The notes below the pieces were generated by a model, which saw only the letters and a list, made by a program, of their open reading frames with translations, ran no database searches and was not told the DNA's origin. The position numbers and the translations under genes are program-made. From the NCBI GenBank assembly GCA_964401845.1, contig CAYOAD010000001.1, forward strand, positions 1 to 64,000: a DNA stretch of 64,000 bases. The letters run 5' to 3'. The stretch's first letter is position 1; the number at the start of each line of letters is the position of its first letter. This stretch comes from CAYFKJ01 sp964401845 (GTDB taxonomy: Bacteria; Pseudomonadota; Alphaproteobacteria; UBA2966). Positions 53,119-61,978 of the stretch are shown here, one piece after another.

Positions 53119-54282
53119 TTGGCCCGAAAACCCGCAAAGGCGAAATCCGGCAAGAAGGCGGAGCCTAAAGTCACCTGCCCGTTGGACGACGCCCAAAGCC
53201 GCAACATCCGCCAAGTCATCGACCAGAACGGCAATCTGACCGGCGATTTGCCGGAACCGGATCTCGACCGCGACAGCCTTCTGCATCTTTACCGGACCAT
53301 GGTTCTGGTGCGCGCCATCGATGAGCGCGGCTGGAAGCTGCAGCGCGCCGGACGGGTTGAGTTTTGGATACCTCACCGCGGTCTCGAAGCCGTACACAAC
53401 GGCGCGACGCTGGCCTTCTCCATGGACGACTGGATATTCATGGGCTACCGCCACCCCGGCACATTGCTGTTGCGCGGCGCACCGCTGGTGCAGCTCTTCG
53501 CCCAGTTTTTCGGCCGCCGGGACGAGCCCTTCAAGGGCCGCCGACTGCCGACGCTGATGGGCGACCGGCGCCTCAATGTCGTGCCCATGACGACCCAGGT
53601 CGGTTCCTACATCCCCCACGCCTGCGGCGCCGCCTGGGCGGCCCGGATCAAAGGCGACAAGACCCGCTTCCTCGCCATGTTCGGTGATGGTTCGAGTTCA
53701 CGCGGCGAGTTCCACAGCGGCATGAACTTCGCCGGCGTCTTCAAACCGCCCGTCGTCTTTATCTGCGAGAACAACGGCTGGGCCATCTCGACGCCGCCCG
53801 ACACGCAGACGGCTTCGGCCACTTTCGCCGAGAAGGGCGATGCCTACGGCGTGCGCAACTTGCTGGTTGACGGCAACGATGCCCTGGCGGTCTACGCCGT
53901 GACCAAGGAGGCGCGGGATCTGGCGCCCGAGATCGGCCCGACCCTGATCGAGGCTGTCACCTACCGCATGGGCTTTCACACCTCTTCGGACAATCCGGAC
54001 CTTTACCGCACCGAGGCGGACGTCGCGGCGTGGGAGCCCTGGGACCCGCTGGTCAGACTGCGCAAGTATCTGGAAAACAAGGGCTATTGGATGGCCAAGG
54101 AAGAGAAGGCGCTGTGGAAGAAGTGCGAGGCCGACATGAGCGCCTCCATCAAGGCGGCGGAGAACATGCCTTTCCCCGAACCCGAGACCATGTTCGACGA
54201 TACCTTCGAGGAACTCACCTGGATGCTGGAGGAACAGAAGGCCGCGCTGCTGGATGACCTCGGGCCGGAGGCCGGGCGATGA
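53119..54282 (+). CDS. 2-oxoacid dehydrogenase E1 component, alpha subunit
   Basis: The product is 387 residues. The ThDP-Mg motif is GDGSSSRGEFHSGMNFAGVF, and ENNGWAISTPPDTQ follows. It belongs to the branched-chain 2-oxoacid or acetoin type E1alpha. The start is a TTG at 53119, preceded by a strong GAGGAGG six bases away. That gives a basic N-terminus (ARKPAKAKSGKKAEPK) before the conserved region. The E1beta start overlaps its stop by four bases. Confidence 0.9.
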   Translation: MARKPAKAKSGKKAEPKVTCPLDDAQSRNIRQVIDQNGNLTGDLPEPDLDRDSLLHLYRTMVLVRAIDERGWKLQRAGRVEFWIPHRGLEAVHNGATLAFSMDDWIFMGYRHPGTLLLRGAPLVQLFAQFFGRRDEPFKGRRLPTLMGDRRLNVVPMTTQVGSYIPHACGAAWAARIKGDKTRFLAMFGDGSSSRGEFHSGMNFAGVFKPPVVFICENNGWAISTPPDTQTASATFAEKGDAYGVRNLLVDGNDALAVYAVTKEARDLAPEIGPTLIEAVTYRMGFHTSSDNPDLYRTEADVAAWEPWDPLVRLRKYLENKGYWMAKEEKALWKKCEADMSASIKAAENMPFPEPETMFDDTFEELTWMLEEQKAALLDDLGPEAGR

Positions 54283-55265
54283 GCAAGCTCACCGTACTGG
54301 AATCGATCAACGCCGCCATGGGGCACGAGATGGAGCACGATCCGGATGTCGTGCTGATGGGCGAGGACGTCGGCCAGGCCGGCGGCATCTTCCGCACCTC
54401 CACCGGCCTGCAGCAAAGGTTCGGCTCGCACCGCGTCATCGACACGCCACTGGACGAAAAGGGCATCGTCGCCCACGCCGTCGGCATGGCGCTCTACGGC
54501 CTGAAACCCATCGCCGAGATCCAATTCTCCGGCTTCATCCACGACGCTTTCGAGCACATCATGTTCTGCGCCGCGCGCTACCGCTGGGCCTCGGGCGGGC
54601 AATACAGCTGCCCCATGGTTATCCGCGCACCCTCGTTCGGCGGCATCAAAGGCGGGCTGTGGCATTCACAAAGCGTCGAGGCGTACTTCGTGCACCATGG
54701 CGGCGTGAAGATCGTCGCACCCGCGACGCCGGAGGACGCCTACCGCCTGACGCTGGCGGCCATCCGCGATCCCGATCCCGTGCTGGTCTGCGAGCCGGTC
54801 CCGCTCTACCGAGCCATGAGCGCCAATTTCGAAACCGACGGCCAGGCCACCGAGATCGGTAAGGCCCACATCATCCGGCCCGGCAACGACGCCACCGTGA
54901 TCACCTACGGCCCCATCCGTCACTGGGTGGCGGAGATCGCCGACGATCTGGCGGACGAAGAAGGCTACGACATCGAGGTCATCGATTTGCGCACGCTGAT
55001 CCCCTTCGACATCGACTGCATCCTGCAATCGGTCAAGCGCACGGGCCGCGTGCTGACGGTTCACGAGGCACCCCTGAGCATGGGCTTTGGCGCGGAGCTT
55101 GCCGCTGTCATCCAGGAAAAGGCCTTCGGCTACCTCAAGACGCCGATCCAGCGCGTCGCCGCCCCCGACGTGCCCTATCACTTCAGTATCGGCGACGAGG
55201 TTTACCGGCCCAACAAGACGCGCATCCGCAAGGCGATGCAACGCACCATGGAGTTCGAATTCTGA
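54279..55265 (+). CDS. 2-oxoacid dehydrogenase E1 component, beta subunit
   Basis: The product is 328 residues. The family sequence includes LMGEDVGQAGGIFRTSTGLQ, EIQFSGFIHDAFEHI and a C-terminal transketolase domain with ITYGPIRHWVAEIADDL and HEAPLSMGFGAELAA. With the alpha subunit it decarboxylates a 2-oxoacid onto ThDP and transfers the acyl group to E2. Its stop overlaps the E2 ATG by one base. Confidence 0.93.
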   Translation: MSKLTVLESINAAMGHEMEHDPDVVLMGEDVGQAGGIFRTSTGLQQRFGSHRVIDTPLDEKGIVAHAVGMALYGLKPIAEIQFSGFIHDAFEHIMFCAARYRWASGGQYSCPMVIRAPSFGGIKGGLWHSQSVEAYFVHHGGVKIVAPATPEDAYRLTLAAIRDPDPVLVCEPVPLYRAMSANFETDGQATEIGKAHIIRPGNDATVITYGPIRHWVAEIADDLADEEGYDIEVIDLRTLIPFDIDCILQSVKRTGRVLTVHEAPLSMGFGAELAAVIQEKAFGYLKTPIQRVAAPDVPYHFSIGDEVYRPNKTRIRKAMQRTMEFEF

Positions 55266-56479
55266 TGTTTGAATTTAGATTGCCGGACATCGGGGAAGGC
55301 ATCAGCGAAGCACTGCTGATCGCCTGGACCGTCGCCGAGGGCGACCAGGTCGCCGAAGACGACGAGATCGCCACCATCAGCACCGACAAGGTCGACGTCG
55401 AACTGCCCGCGCCGCGCTCCGGCAAGGTGGTCGAGCTCTTGTGGAAGCCCGGCGATACCATTCCCGTCGGCGAGATTTTGGTACGCATTGACGACGGCAA
55501 CGGTAGCGTCGGGGCGGAGCCGCAGAAGCAGACGAAGGCCAAAGCGAAAGCGACGGCGGCGCCGGAAGTCAAGGCCCCGCCGCCCGCCGCAACCGGCCCG
55601 TCGGCCGTCATCGCAGCACCCGCCACGCGCAAGCTGGCTGCCGAAATGAACATCGATCTCGCGACCGTCAGTGGCAGCGGCCAGGACGGCCGCATTCTCA
55701 AGCGCGATCTGGAGGCGATCGCCGCCAAACCGCCGGCGACCACCGCACGGCCCGCTGCGGACGGGCCGGAGGTCACGCGGGAGGGCCTGAGCGGTCCCCG
55801 CATGGCCGCTTTCGAACGCCTGAGCCAGTCCGTGCACACCCTGGCGCATTCGACCATGAGCTTCGAAGTCAGGGCCGACGGTATTCAGGGCCTGCTGGCG
55901 AAGCTTGCGCCGGCGGCGGAGGACGAGGGCGTCCGCCTGACCCACGCCGCCCTGTTCGCCGTCTGCGCTTCCCGCGCGCTGGTCAAGCACCCCCGCTTTA
56001 ACGCCACCATCGACGAGGAAAACCGCGAACTGTTGTTGCACCGCGACGTCAACATGAGCATCGCCGTGGCCTCCGACAACGGCCTGCTGGTTCCTGTGGT
56101 GCGCAATATGGACGCCATGTCGCTGTGCTCGGCGGCCCGCGCCGTCGCCGATGTCGCCGTGCGCGGACGCGATGCCCGTCTGATGCCGGGCGACATGCAG
56201 GGCGGCACGTTCACGCTCTCCAACACCGGCAATCTGGAGCGCGCCACCCTGCTCTCGACGCGGCCCATCATCAATCCGCCGCAAACCGCGACGCTTTGGA
56301 TGTCGCGCGTGCAGGACCGTCCCCGCGCCATTAACGGCGAACTCAGCGTGGGTCCGATGCTGGCCTGCAGCCTGAGCTTCGATCACCGTTTTATCGACGG
56401 CGCCGACGGCACGCTGTTCATCAACGATCTCGCCGCCCTGCTGGAATGCCCGGAAGCCGCCATGGCCGCCGGGTCTTAG
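55265..56479 (+). CDS. Dihydrolipoamide acyltransferase, E2 component
   Basis: The product is 404 residues. It has one N-terminal lipoyl domain with the lipoylated Lys at residue 42 (ISTDKVDVE). An Ala/Pro/Lys linker leads to an E3/E1-binding domain (ATRKLAAEMNIDLATVSGSG), then the catalytic domain. The catalytic motif is DHRFIDGADG, with His and Asp. It transfers the acyl group to CoA. No E3 dihydrolipoamide dehydrogenase gene is present in the operon, so E3 must come from elsewhere. The next gene starts nine bases later. Confidence 0.93.
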   Translation: MFEFRLPDIGEGISEALLIAWTVAEGDQVAEDDEIATISTDKVDVELPAPRSGKVVELLWKPGDTIPVGEILVRIDDGNGSVGAEPQKQTKAKAKATAAPEVKAPPPAATGPSAVIAAPATRKLAAEMNIDLATVSGSGQDGRILKRDLEAIAAKPPATTARPAADGPEVTREGLSGPRMAAFERLSQSVHTLAHSTMSFEVRADGIQGLLAKLAPAAEDEGVRLTHAALFAVCASRALVKHPRFNATIDEENRELLLHRDVNMSIAVASDNGLLVPVVRNMDAMSLCSAARAVADVAVRGRDARLMPGDMQGGTFTLSNTGNLERATLLSTRPIINPPQTATLWMSRVQDRPRAINGELSVGPMLACSLSFDHRFIDGADGTLFINDLAALLECPEAAMAAGS

Positions 56480-56488
56480 GAGTTAGCC

Positions 56489-56830
56489 ATGTCAAAGGAC
56501 TACGTCGAACGCGCCAAGGAAATCGACCTCAATGCCCGCAACCTTTATCAAGCCGCGCCCGACCTCATGGGGGCCTATCGCGGTCTGATGCAAAGCGCCT
56601 CGGCCGACGGCGTGCTCGACGCCAAGACCAAGGAGCTGATGGCGCTCTCCATCGCCGTCGTCACCCATTGCGAGGGCTGCATCACCTACCACGCCCGGGC
56701 CTGCGCCAAACACGGCGCCAGCAAGGAGGAGGTCGCGGAAACCATCGGCGTCGCGATCGAGATGGGCGGTGGACCGGCTGCCGTCTACGGTGCCGAAGCG
56801 CTGGCGGCCTTCGAGCAGTTCGCCAAGTAG
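56489..56830 (+). CDS. AhpD-like carboxymuconolactone decarboxylase family protein
   Basis: The product is 113 residues. The CMD/AhpD core motif is CEGCITYHARACAKHGASKE, with a redox-active CxxC and the His five residues after its second Cys. AhpD in actinobacteria accepts electrons from the lipoyl E2 to feed a peroxidase. Its position directly after an E2 gene fits a lipoyl-linked thiol role, though other CMD proteins have different functions. It is nine bases from both neighbours, in one operon. Confidence 0.9.
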   Translation: MSKDYVERAKEIDLNARNLYQAAPDLMGAYRGLMQSASADGVLDAKTKELMALSIAVVTHCEGCITYHARACAKHGASKEEVAETIGVAIEMGGGPAAVYGAEALAAFEQFAK

Positions 56831-56839
56831 GACCATTCA

Positions 56840-57583
56840 ATGGCCACCCAGGCGCTGCCGCAATACCGCCAGGTCGCCGAGACCCTACGCCGGCGAATTT
56901 TGAGCGGACAGTACCGCGAGGGCGACACCATCCCGCCGGTCACCGAACTCGAACGCATCTTCGGCGTCAGCAACATCACCATCCGCAAGGCGCTGGGCGT
57001 ACTGGCCAATGACGGCTGGACGACCGGCCGGCGCGGCGTCGGTACCGTCGTCAATCCGCCGCCCCAGGGTCAGCGCGTCGAGATCGAGGTATCCGGCAAC
57101 TTCCGTGAATGGCTCGATACCGCCAGCGCCACAAGCCACCCGATCAAGCAGGAGGTGCTTGATGTCCGGCGCGAAACCGCGCCGCCCGCCGTGGCGGGTG
57201 CTTTGGGCCGCCCCCCTGACGAAGCGGTTTGGTCGATGCGGCGCCTGCGCCGGCTGAAGGGCACACCGATTTCGTATCACGTGAATTATGGCCCGGTGGA
57301 AATCTTCGGCGGCATCGGCAAGCGCACCATGTCGGGCAACCGGAATTTCGTCGACGTCATGCGCCGGAATTGCGGCTTGAACCTCTGCCGCATGGATCAG
57401 ACCGTCGAGGCCACAGTCGCCGACCGGGATCTCGCGGCCCTTCTACAGGTGTCGTTCGGCGCGCCGCTCTATTTCGTCGAAAACAGATATATTGCGGAGG
57501 AAGACGAAGTCGCCGCTGTCACGCACCTTTTTCTGCGCGGGGACCGGTACATCTACCGCGCCTCCATTCCACTGGACGGATAG
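56840..57583 (+). CDS. GntR-family (HutC subfamily) transcriptional regulator
   Basis: The product is 247 residues. The N-terminal winged helix is YRQVAETLRRRILSGQYREG followed by GVSNITIRKALGVLANDGW. The C-terminal UTRA-type effector domain contains YFVENRYIAEEDEVAAVTHL. It is co-transcribed with the E1-E2 genes and is the likely local regulator; effector unknown. The stop lies four bases from the stop of the convergent acyl-CoA synthetase. Confidence 0.92.
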   Translation: MATQALPQYRQVAETLRRRILSGQYREGDTIPPVTELERIFGVSNITIRKALGVLANDGWTTGRRGVGTVVNPPPQGQRVEIEVSGNFREWLDTASATSHPIKQEVLDVRRETAPPAVAGALGRPPDEAVWSMRRLRRLKGTPISYHVNYGPVEIFGGIGKRTMSGNRNFVDVMRRNCGLNLCRMDQTVEATVADRDLAALLQVSFGAPLYFVENRYIAEEDEVAAVTHLFLRGDRYIYRASIPLDG

Positions 57584-57586
57584 AGC

Positions 57587-59206
57587 CTAGGCCTCAAATT
57601 CCGCGGCCCGTTCGCGCAGCACGAATTTCTGGATCTTGCCGCTGGCGGTGCGGGGCATTTCGCCCAGCACTTCCAGCCTTTCGGGCAGGTACTGGACGGC
57701 GAGGTTCTTGCCTTTGAGGAAAGTGCTGAGGGCGTCCAAGTTCAGCCCGGCTCCGTCGTGCAAGGTCACGAAGGCGCAGGCCCTTTCCACCAGCCGTTCG
57801 TCGGGCATGGCGACGATGGCGACGTCGGATACCTCGGGCATTTGGTGGATAAGGTTTTCGACCTCGACAACCGGAATGTTCTCGCCGCCCCTGATGATGA
57901 TGTCCTTGCCGCGTCCGATGATGCGGATGTAGCCCTCGGCATCCATGCGGGCGATGTCGCCGGTATCGAACCAACCGTCCGCGTCGACGGCGTAAAGTTG
58001 AGGCCGCTTGTAATAGCCGATGAAAGTCACGGAACCGCGGTATTGCAGATGACCGCTCTCCCCATGGGGCAGCTCTCGCCCATCGTCCCCGACCACCCGC
58101 ACTTGGCTGCCCGGCACGGCCAGGCCGTCCGAATCCGCCTCGCGGCCATCGCCGATCAACGTCGAGGTGGAAATTCCCACCTCCGTCATGCCCCAACCCG
58201 CCACCAGATTGATGCCGAGCGTCCGGCGCGCGGTTTCGACCAGCGTCGGGGGGATCGGCGCACCGGCGGTGACGAAAATGCGGAAGCTCTCCAAGTTCCG
58301 CTTTTCGACGCCGGGAAAATTCGCCAGGTCCGAAAGAAACGGCGTGGCGGCGAAGGTATAGCTGATGCCATGGCGCTCAATCAGGTCGACGGCGGTGGCC
58401 GGATCCCATACGTCGGTGGTCACCAGTGGTGCGCCCAAAACCAATGAGGTCATCATGCCGTAAGCGAAGCCGGTCTGATGGGCCAGCGGCGACGGCATGA
58501 ACACCACGTCATCGGCCGTCAATCCCAGGCGGCGGTTGAATTCGACGATGGAGGACAGCAGCGTGTTCGAGGTGTGGAGCACGCCCTTGGGTTCGCCCGT
58601 GGTGCCCGAAGTATACAAAAGCTGGATAACGTCATCCGGCCCCATGGCGGAACCGGTTTCGAAGCCCTCGCCGTCTTCGCTCTCGAAAAAAGCCGCTTCG
58701 AAGGCGTCGTCGCCGGACCCGCCGACAATGAACACGTGCTCGATCGATGGGATTTCCCCGGCCAGACGTCGGGCAAGGTCCGCGTGATCGAAATCGCGGA
58801 AGCGGTCGGGTGCGATGAACACCCTGGCCTCGGCGTGGGAGAGCATAAAGCTGAGTTCGCGGTGGCGGAAGATGGGCATCAGCGGATTACTGATGGCGCC
58901 GATTTTCAGGCAGGCAAGATGGATCACCACGAACTGCCAACAGTTCGGCAGCTGGAAGGATACGAAATCACCCTTCTGCACGCCGAGACCGTGTAGGCCA
59001 CGGGCGATTTGCGACGCCTTGGCATTGAGCTCGGCGAAGCCAAGAACCGTTTCCGCTCCGGATTCCGCACGATTTTCCACCACCGCGGCCGACTGCGGCC
59101 GTTCGGCAACGAAGGCGTCAACGTAATCCGTCAGAACCGTGCCGGGCCAAAATCCCTGCGCGGCTTCCTTTTGCAGACGCGCCTCATCAATCGTCAATTC
59201 GGTCAT
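57587..59206 (-). CDS. AMP-forming acyl-CoA synthetase
   Basis: The product is 539 residues of the ANL superfamily. The P-loop motif is YTSGTTGEPKGVLHT, the adenylation motif is GWGMTEVGIS, and the hinge motif is GRGKDIIIRGGENIPVVEVE. The catalytic Lys lies in RTASGKIQKF near the C-terminus. It activates a carboxylic acid to its CoA ester. Wording resembles cyclohexanecarboxylate- or medium-chain acyl-CoA ligases, but the substrate is not proven. ATG at 59206 is preferred over ATG at 59263. A perfect FNR-type box lies 126-139 bases upstream. Confidence 0.9.
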   Translation of the reverse strand: MTELTIDEARLQKEAAQGFWPGTVLTDYVDAFVAERPQSAAVVENRAESGAETVLGFAELNAKASQIARGLHGLGVQKGDFVSFQLPNCWQFVVIHLACLKIGAISNPLMPIFRHRELSFMLSHAEARVFIAPDRFRDFDHADLARRLAGEIPSIEHVFIVGGSGDDAFEAAFFESEDGEGFETGSAMGPDDVIQLLYTSGTTGEPKGVLHTSNTLLSSIVEFNRRLGLTADDVVFMPSPLAHQTGFAYGMMTSLVLGAPLVTTDVWDPATAVDLIERHGISYTFAATPFLSDLANFPGVEKRNLESFRIFVTAGAPIPPTLVETARRTLGINLVAGWGMTEVGISTSTLIGDGREADSDGLAVPGSQVRVVGDDGRELPHGESGHLQYRGSVTFIGYYKRPQLYAVDADGWFDTGDIARMDAEGYIRIIGRGKDIIIRGGENIPVVEVENLIHQMPEVSDVAIVAMPDERLVERACAFVTLHDGAGLNLDALSTFLKGKNLAVQYLPERLEVLGEMPRTASGKIQKFVLRERAAEFEA

Positions 59207-59331
59207 CGGGGATACTCTCGGGCGCCTGTACTTGGTTACAAATGTATCGGTGATTGTATTCACCCCCGCTATTGCCCATCAAGCCATTCTATCGAAAGGG
59301 TAAAATTCCCCGTTCCATGTTGCACGTCCAG

Positions 59332-59345
59332 TTGATTGCTATCAA
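59332..59345. promoter_or_regulatory. Perfect FNR/FixK-type box TTGAT-TGCT-ATCAA
   Basis: The 14-base palindrome exactly matches the TTGAT-N4-ATCAA consensus of FNR/Anr/FixK regulators. It is centred 41.5 bases before a possible start near 59380. A -10-like CTAAAT at 59369-59374 faces the radical-SAM gene. It could also act on the divergent acyl-CoA synthetase. Confidence 0.75.
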
Positions 59346-59439
59346 TTGACCCTTCGGATACCATCCGCTAAATCGTTCCGAACGCGGGAAGATTCGGCCC
59401 TTGACGTGACAGCGCGCGGTGGGCGGGGAGAGTTCGAGC

Positions 59440-60390
59440 ATGGCGACAACCAACGATCTGGCGCGGGGGGCTCTCAAGCGGGCCGTGAAGCCTTTGGCCT
59501 GGCTCCCGGAGGACGGCAAGGACAAGCTGGATTTCTGGATCGAACACAGGTTTCCGCCGTCGACCATCCATCAGATAACATTCCGGGCGGCGGACGGATG
59601 CAACCTGCGTTGCAAGACCTGCCACTTCAGCCTGGACTACCGCAAGGGCCAGAAGACAATCCTGATGGACCCGCAACTCGTGAAGAACGTCGTCGAAAAG
59701 ACCAAGGGTTTCGTCAATCTGTGCTGTTTCTCGGGTTCCGGCGAGCCGCTGATCAATCCTGAGATCGACAAGATGGTGCAGTATGTCACCGATGCCGGCA
59801 TCAGATCGAAGATCGGCACCAACGTCATGTTGCTGACGCCGGACATGTCGGACCGGTTGTTGAAAGCCGGCCTCTCCATCCTCAAGGTCTCGATCGACGG
59901 CGCCACGGCGGAGACGTATGAAAAGATCCGCATCGCCGCCAGTTTCCAGAAACTGAAAGACCACCTCGAGTACTTCTGGAACAAGCGCAACGAGATGGGC
60001 GCCAAGACGGAGATCCACGTCAACACGGTGATCACCACGGACAACGAACACGAGGTCGACGACGTCAAAAAAGTCTTCGGCCATATCGGCGACAAATTCG
60101 CCGCCAAGTACCCCAGCAATTTCGGCATCATGGACGAACTGCTGGACTACTCGCCCAAGGAAATGACCGTTCAGAAATGCCGCCAGCTGGTCAAGCGGAT
60201 GACGATCGTTCCGGACGGGCGCGCCTCGATCTGCTGCGGCGACAACCAGAACATCGGCATCATCGGCAACGTGAACGACAACACCGCGCTCGAGATTTGG
60301 AATTCCCCGCTCTACAACGAGTGGCGGGGCTATCACCGTACCGGCAGAACCGACCGCATTCCCTTGTGCAAGGATTGCGTCCGCGGCTAG
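59440..60390 (+). CDS. Radical-SAM/SPASM-type protein
   Basis: The product is 316 residues. The radical-SAM cluster is CNLRCKTC in AADGCNLRCKTCHFS (C-x3-C-x2-C). GSGEPLINPEIDKM follows, binding S-adenosylmethionine. A C-terminal SPASM-like set of cysteines includes ICCGDNQ and PLCKDCVRG, suggesting an auxiliary cluster. ATG at 59440 has GGAG nine bases upstream. An FNR-type box precedes the gene. The substrate is unknown; the MBOAT and SGNH genes downstream hint at envelope or exopolysaccharide modification, but a peptide substrate is equally possible. Confidence 0.88.
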   Translation: MATTNDLARGALKRAVKPLAWLPEDGKDKLDFWIEHRFPPSTIHQITFRAADGCNLRCKTCHFSLDYRKGQKTILMDPQLVKNVVEKTKGFVNLCCFSGSGEPLINPEIDKMVQYVTDAGIRSKIGTNVMLLTPDMSDRLLKAGLSILKVSIDGATAETYEKIRIAASFQKLKDHLEYFWNKRNEMGAKTEIHVNTVITTDNEHEVDDVKKVFGHIGDKFAAKYPSNFGIMDELLDYSPKEMTVQKCRQLVKRMTIVPDGRASICCGDNQNIGIIGNVNDNTALEIWNSPLYNEWRGYHRTGRTDRIPLCKDCVRG

Positions 60391-60477
60391 GCAGCGGCGC
60401 GCGGCCTCGGCGGCCGATGGGCAAGAATTCCCGCTCTCCAACGGTGCAATCGCCGTTGCCTCTCCCTATAATCCGGC

Positions 60478-61971
60478 ATGCTTTTCAACTCGCCTGAATT
60501 CGTTTTTGCCTTCATCCCCATCGTCCTGGCGCTTTATTGGTTCACCCTGAAACGCAACCAGACGCTTCTCTGTGTGTTGGTTCTGGCTGCGGCGTCGCTG
60601 GTTTTCTACGGCCATTGGAACCCCAAGTACCTCATTCTGTTTCTGACCTCAATCGGCGGCAATTTTCTGATTTCCAGCCGCATGTACAAAGCCGATGGCG
60701 CCGCCGCCAAGCGCGGGCTGCTGGTCGTCGGCATCGTTTTCAATCTGGGCCTGCTGGGCTATTTCAAATACGCCACCTTCCTGGTCGAAAACGCTGCCCT
60801 GGCGCTCGGCAAATCCTGGTCGATCGAACCCATCCTGCTGCCGCTGGCCATTTCGTTTTTCACGTTCCAGCAGATCGCCTACTTGGTGGACTGCCGCAAG
60901 GGCGAGGTCGCGCCGCCGCCGCTCGCCAAATATCTGCTGTTCGTCTCGTTCTTTCCCCAGTTGATCGCTGGCCCCATCGTTCACCACTACGAGATGCTGC
61001 CGCAGTTCGAAGATCTGGCGAATAAGCGGGACCGATTGTTCTCATTCGTGGCGGGGGCGACGTTCTTTTTCGCCGGCCTCTTCAAGAAAGTCGTGATGGC
61101 CGACGGCATCAGCGCCTACGCCGATCCCGTTTTCGACGGCGTCGCCGGAGGCGCCGCGGTGGCGGGCCTGGACGCCTGGATCGCCACGTTCGCCTTCGGC
61201 TTCCAGATCTACTTCGATTTTTCCGGCTACTCGGACATGGCCATCGGCCTGGCCCTGTTGTTCGGCGTCCACCTGCCGCTCAATTTCAACAGCCCCTACA
61301 AGGCCACCAGCATCATCGAGTTCTGGCGCTGCTGGCACATGACGCTGTCCCGTTTCCTGCGCGAACATCTCTACATCCCCCTCGGCGGCAACCGGCTGGG
61401 CACCGCGCGGCAAATGCGGAACATGATGATCGTCATGCTGCTGGGCGGGCTGTGGCACGGCGCGGGCTGGGGCTTCGTCTTGTGGGGCGGCCTTCACGGC
61501 ACCTATCTGGCGCTCAATCACGCCTGGCGGCGTCTTGGCCCGAACCTGCGCCTGCCCGCAGGCGCGGGCGGCGCGCTGACGTTCGTCGCCGTAATGATCG
61601 CCTGGGTGCCTTTCCGGGCCGAAACCTGGGACGCGACGGCAACCATGTGGCGGGCCATGGCCGGGCTCTCGGGAAGTGGCACCGCATCCTGGTTCGGTCT
61701 CGCACACAATCCCGTACAGATCGCCGAGCCGGCGCTGGCGTTGGTTTCCCTTGCCGTTCTGTCGGGCTTCGTCTGGCTGGTGCCGAACACGCAGAGTTGG
61801 ATGCGCTACGCCGGCGCGGACGGCGGAGTGGGAGGCGGCAGCGATGCGAGGACCTGGAGCTGGCAGCCGTCGACATATTGGGCCCTGTTCCACGCCGGGA
61901 TTGCCGTAATCGCCCTGGCCTTCATGATCGGCCGGCCGGAAACCCAGGAATTTCTCTATTTCCAGTTTTGA
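60478..61971 (+). CDS. MBOAT-family O-acyltransferase, AlgI-like
   Basis: The product is 497 residues with about ten membrane helices. It starts with MLFNSPEFVFAFIPIVLALY, typical of AlgI-like proteins. The pattern FWRCWHMTLSRFLREHLYIP and the catalytic His in GGLWHGAGWGFVLWGGLHG are present. It moves acyl (often acetyl) groups across or onto a polysaccharide or lipid at the inner membrane. It usually needs a periplasmic partner, which the next gene may be. Confidence 0.93.
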   Translation: MLFNSPEFVFAFIPIVLALYWFTLKRNQTLLCVLVLAAASLVFYGHWNPKYLILFLTSIGGNFLISSRMYKADGAAAKRGLLVVGIVFNLGLLGYFKYATFLVENAALALGKSWSIEPILLPLAISFFTFQQIAYLVDCRKGEVAPPPLAKYLLFVSFFPQLIAGPIVHHYEMLPQFEDLANKRDRLFSFVAGATFFFAGLFKKVVMADGISAYADPVFDGVAGGAAVAGLDAWIATFAFGFQIYFDFSGYSDMAIGLALLFGVHLPLNFNSPYKATSIIEFWRCWHMTLSRFLREHLYIPLGGNRLGTARQMRNMMIVMLLGGLWHGAGWGFVLWGGLHGTYLALNHAWRRLGPNLRLPAGAGGALTFVAVMIAWVPFRAETWDATATMWRAMAGLSGSGTASWFGLAHNPVQIAEPALALVSLAVLSGFVWLVPNTQSWMRYAGADGGVGGGSDARTWSWQPSTYWALFHAGIAVIALAFMIGRPETQEFLYFQF

Positions 61972-61978
61972 TCGCAAC

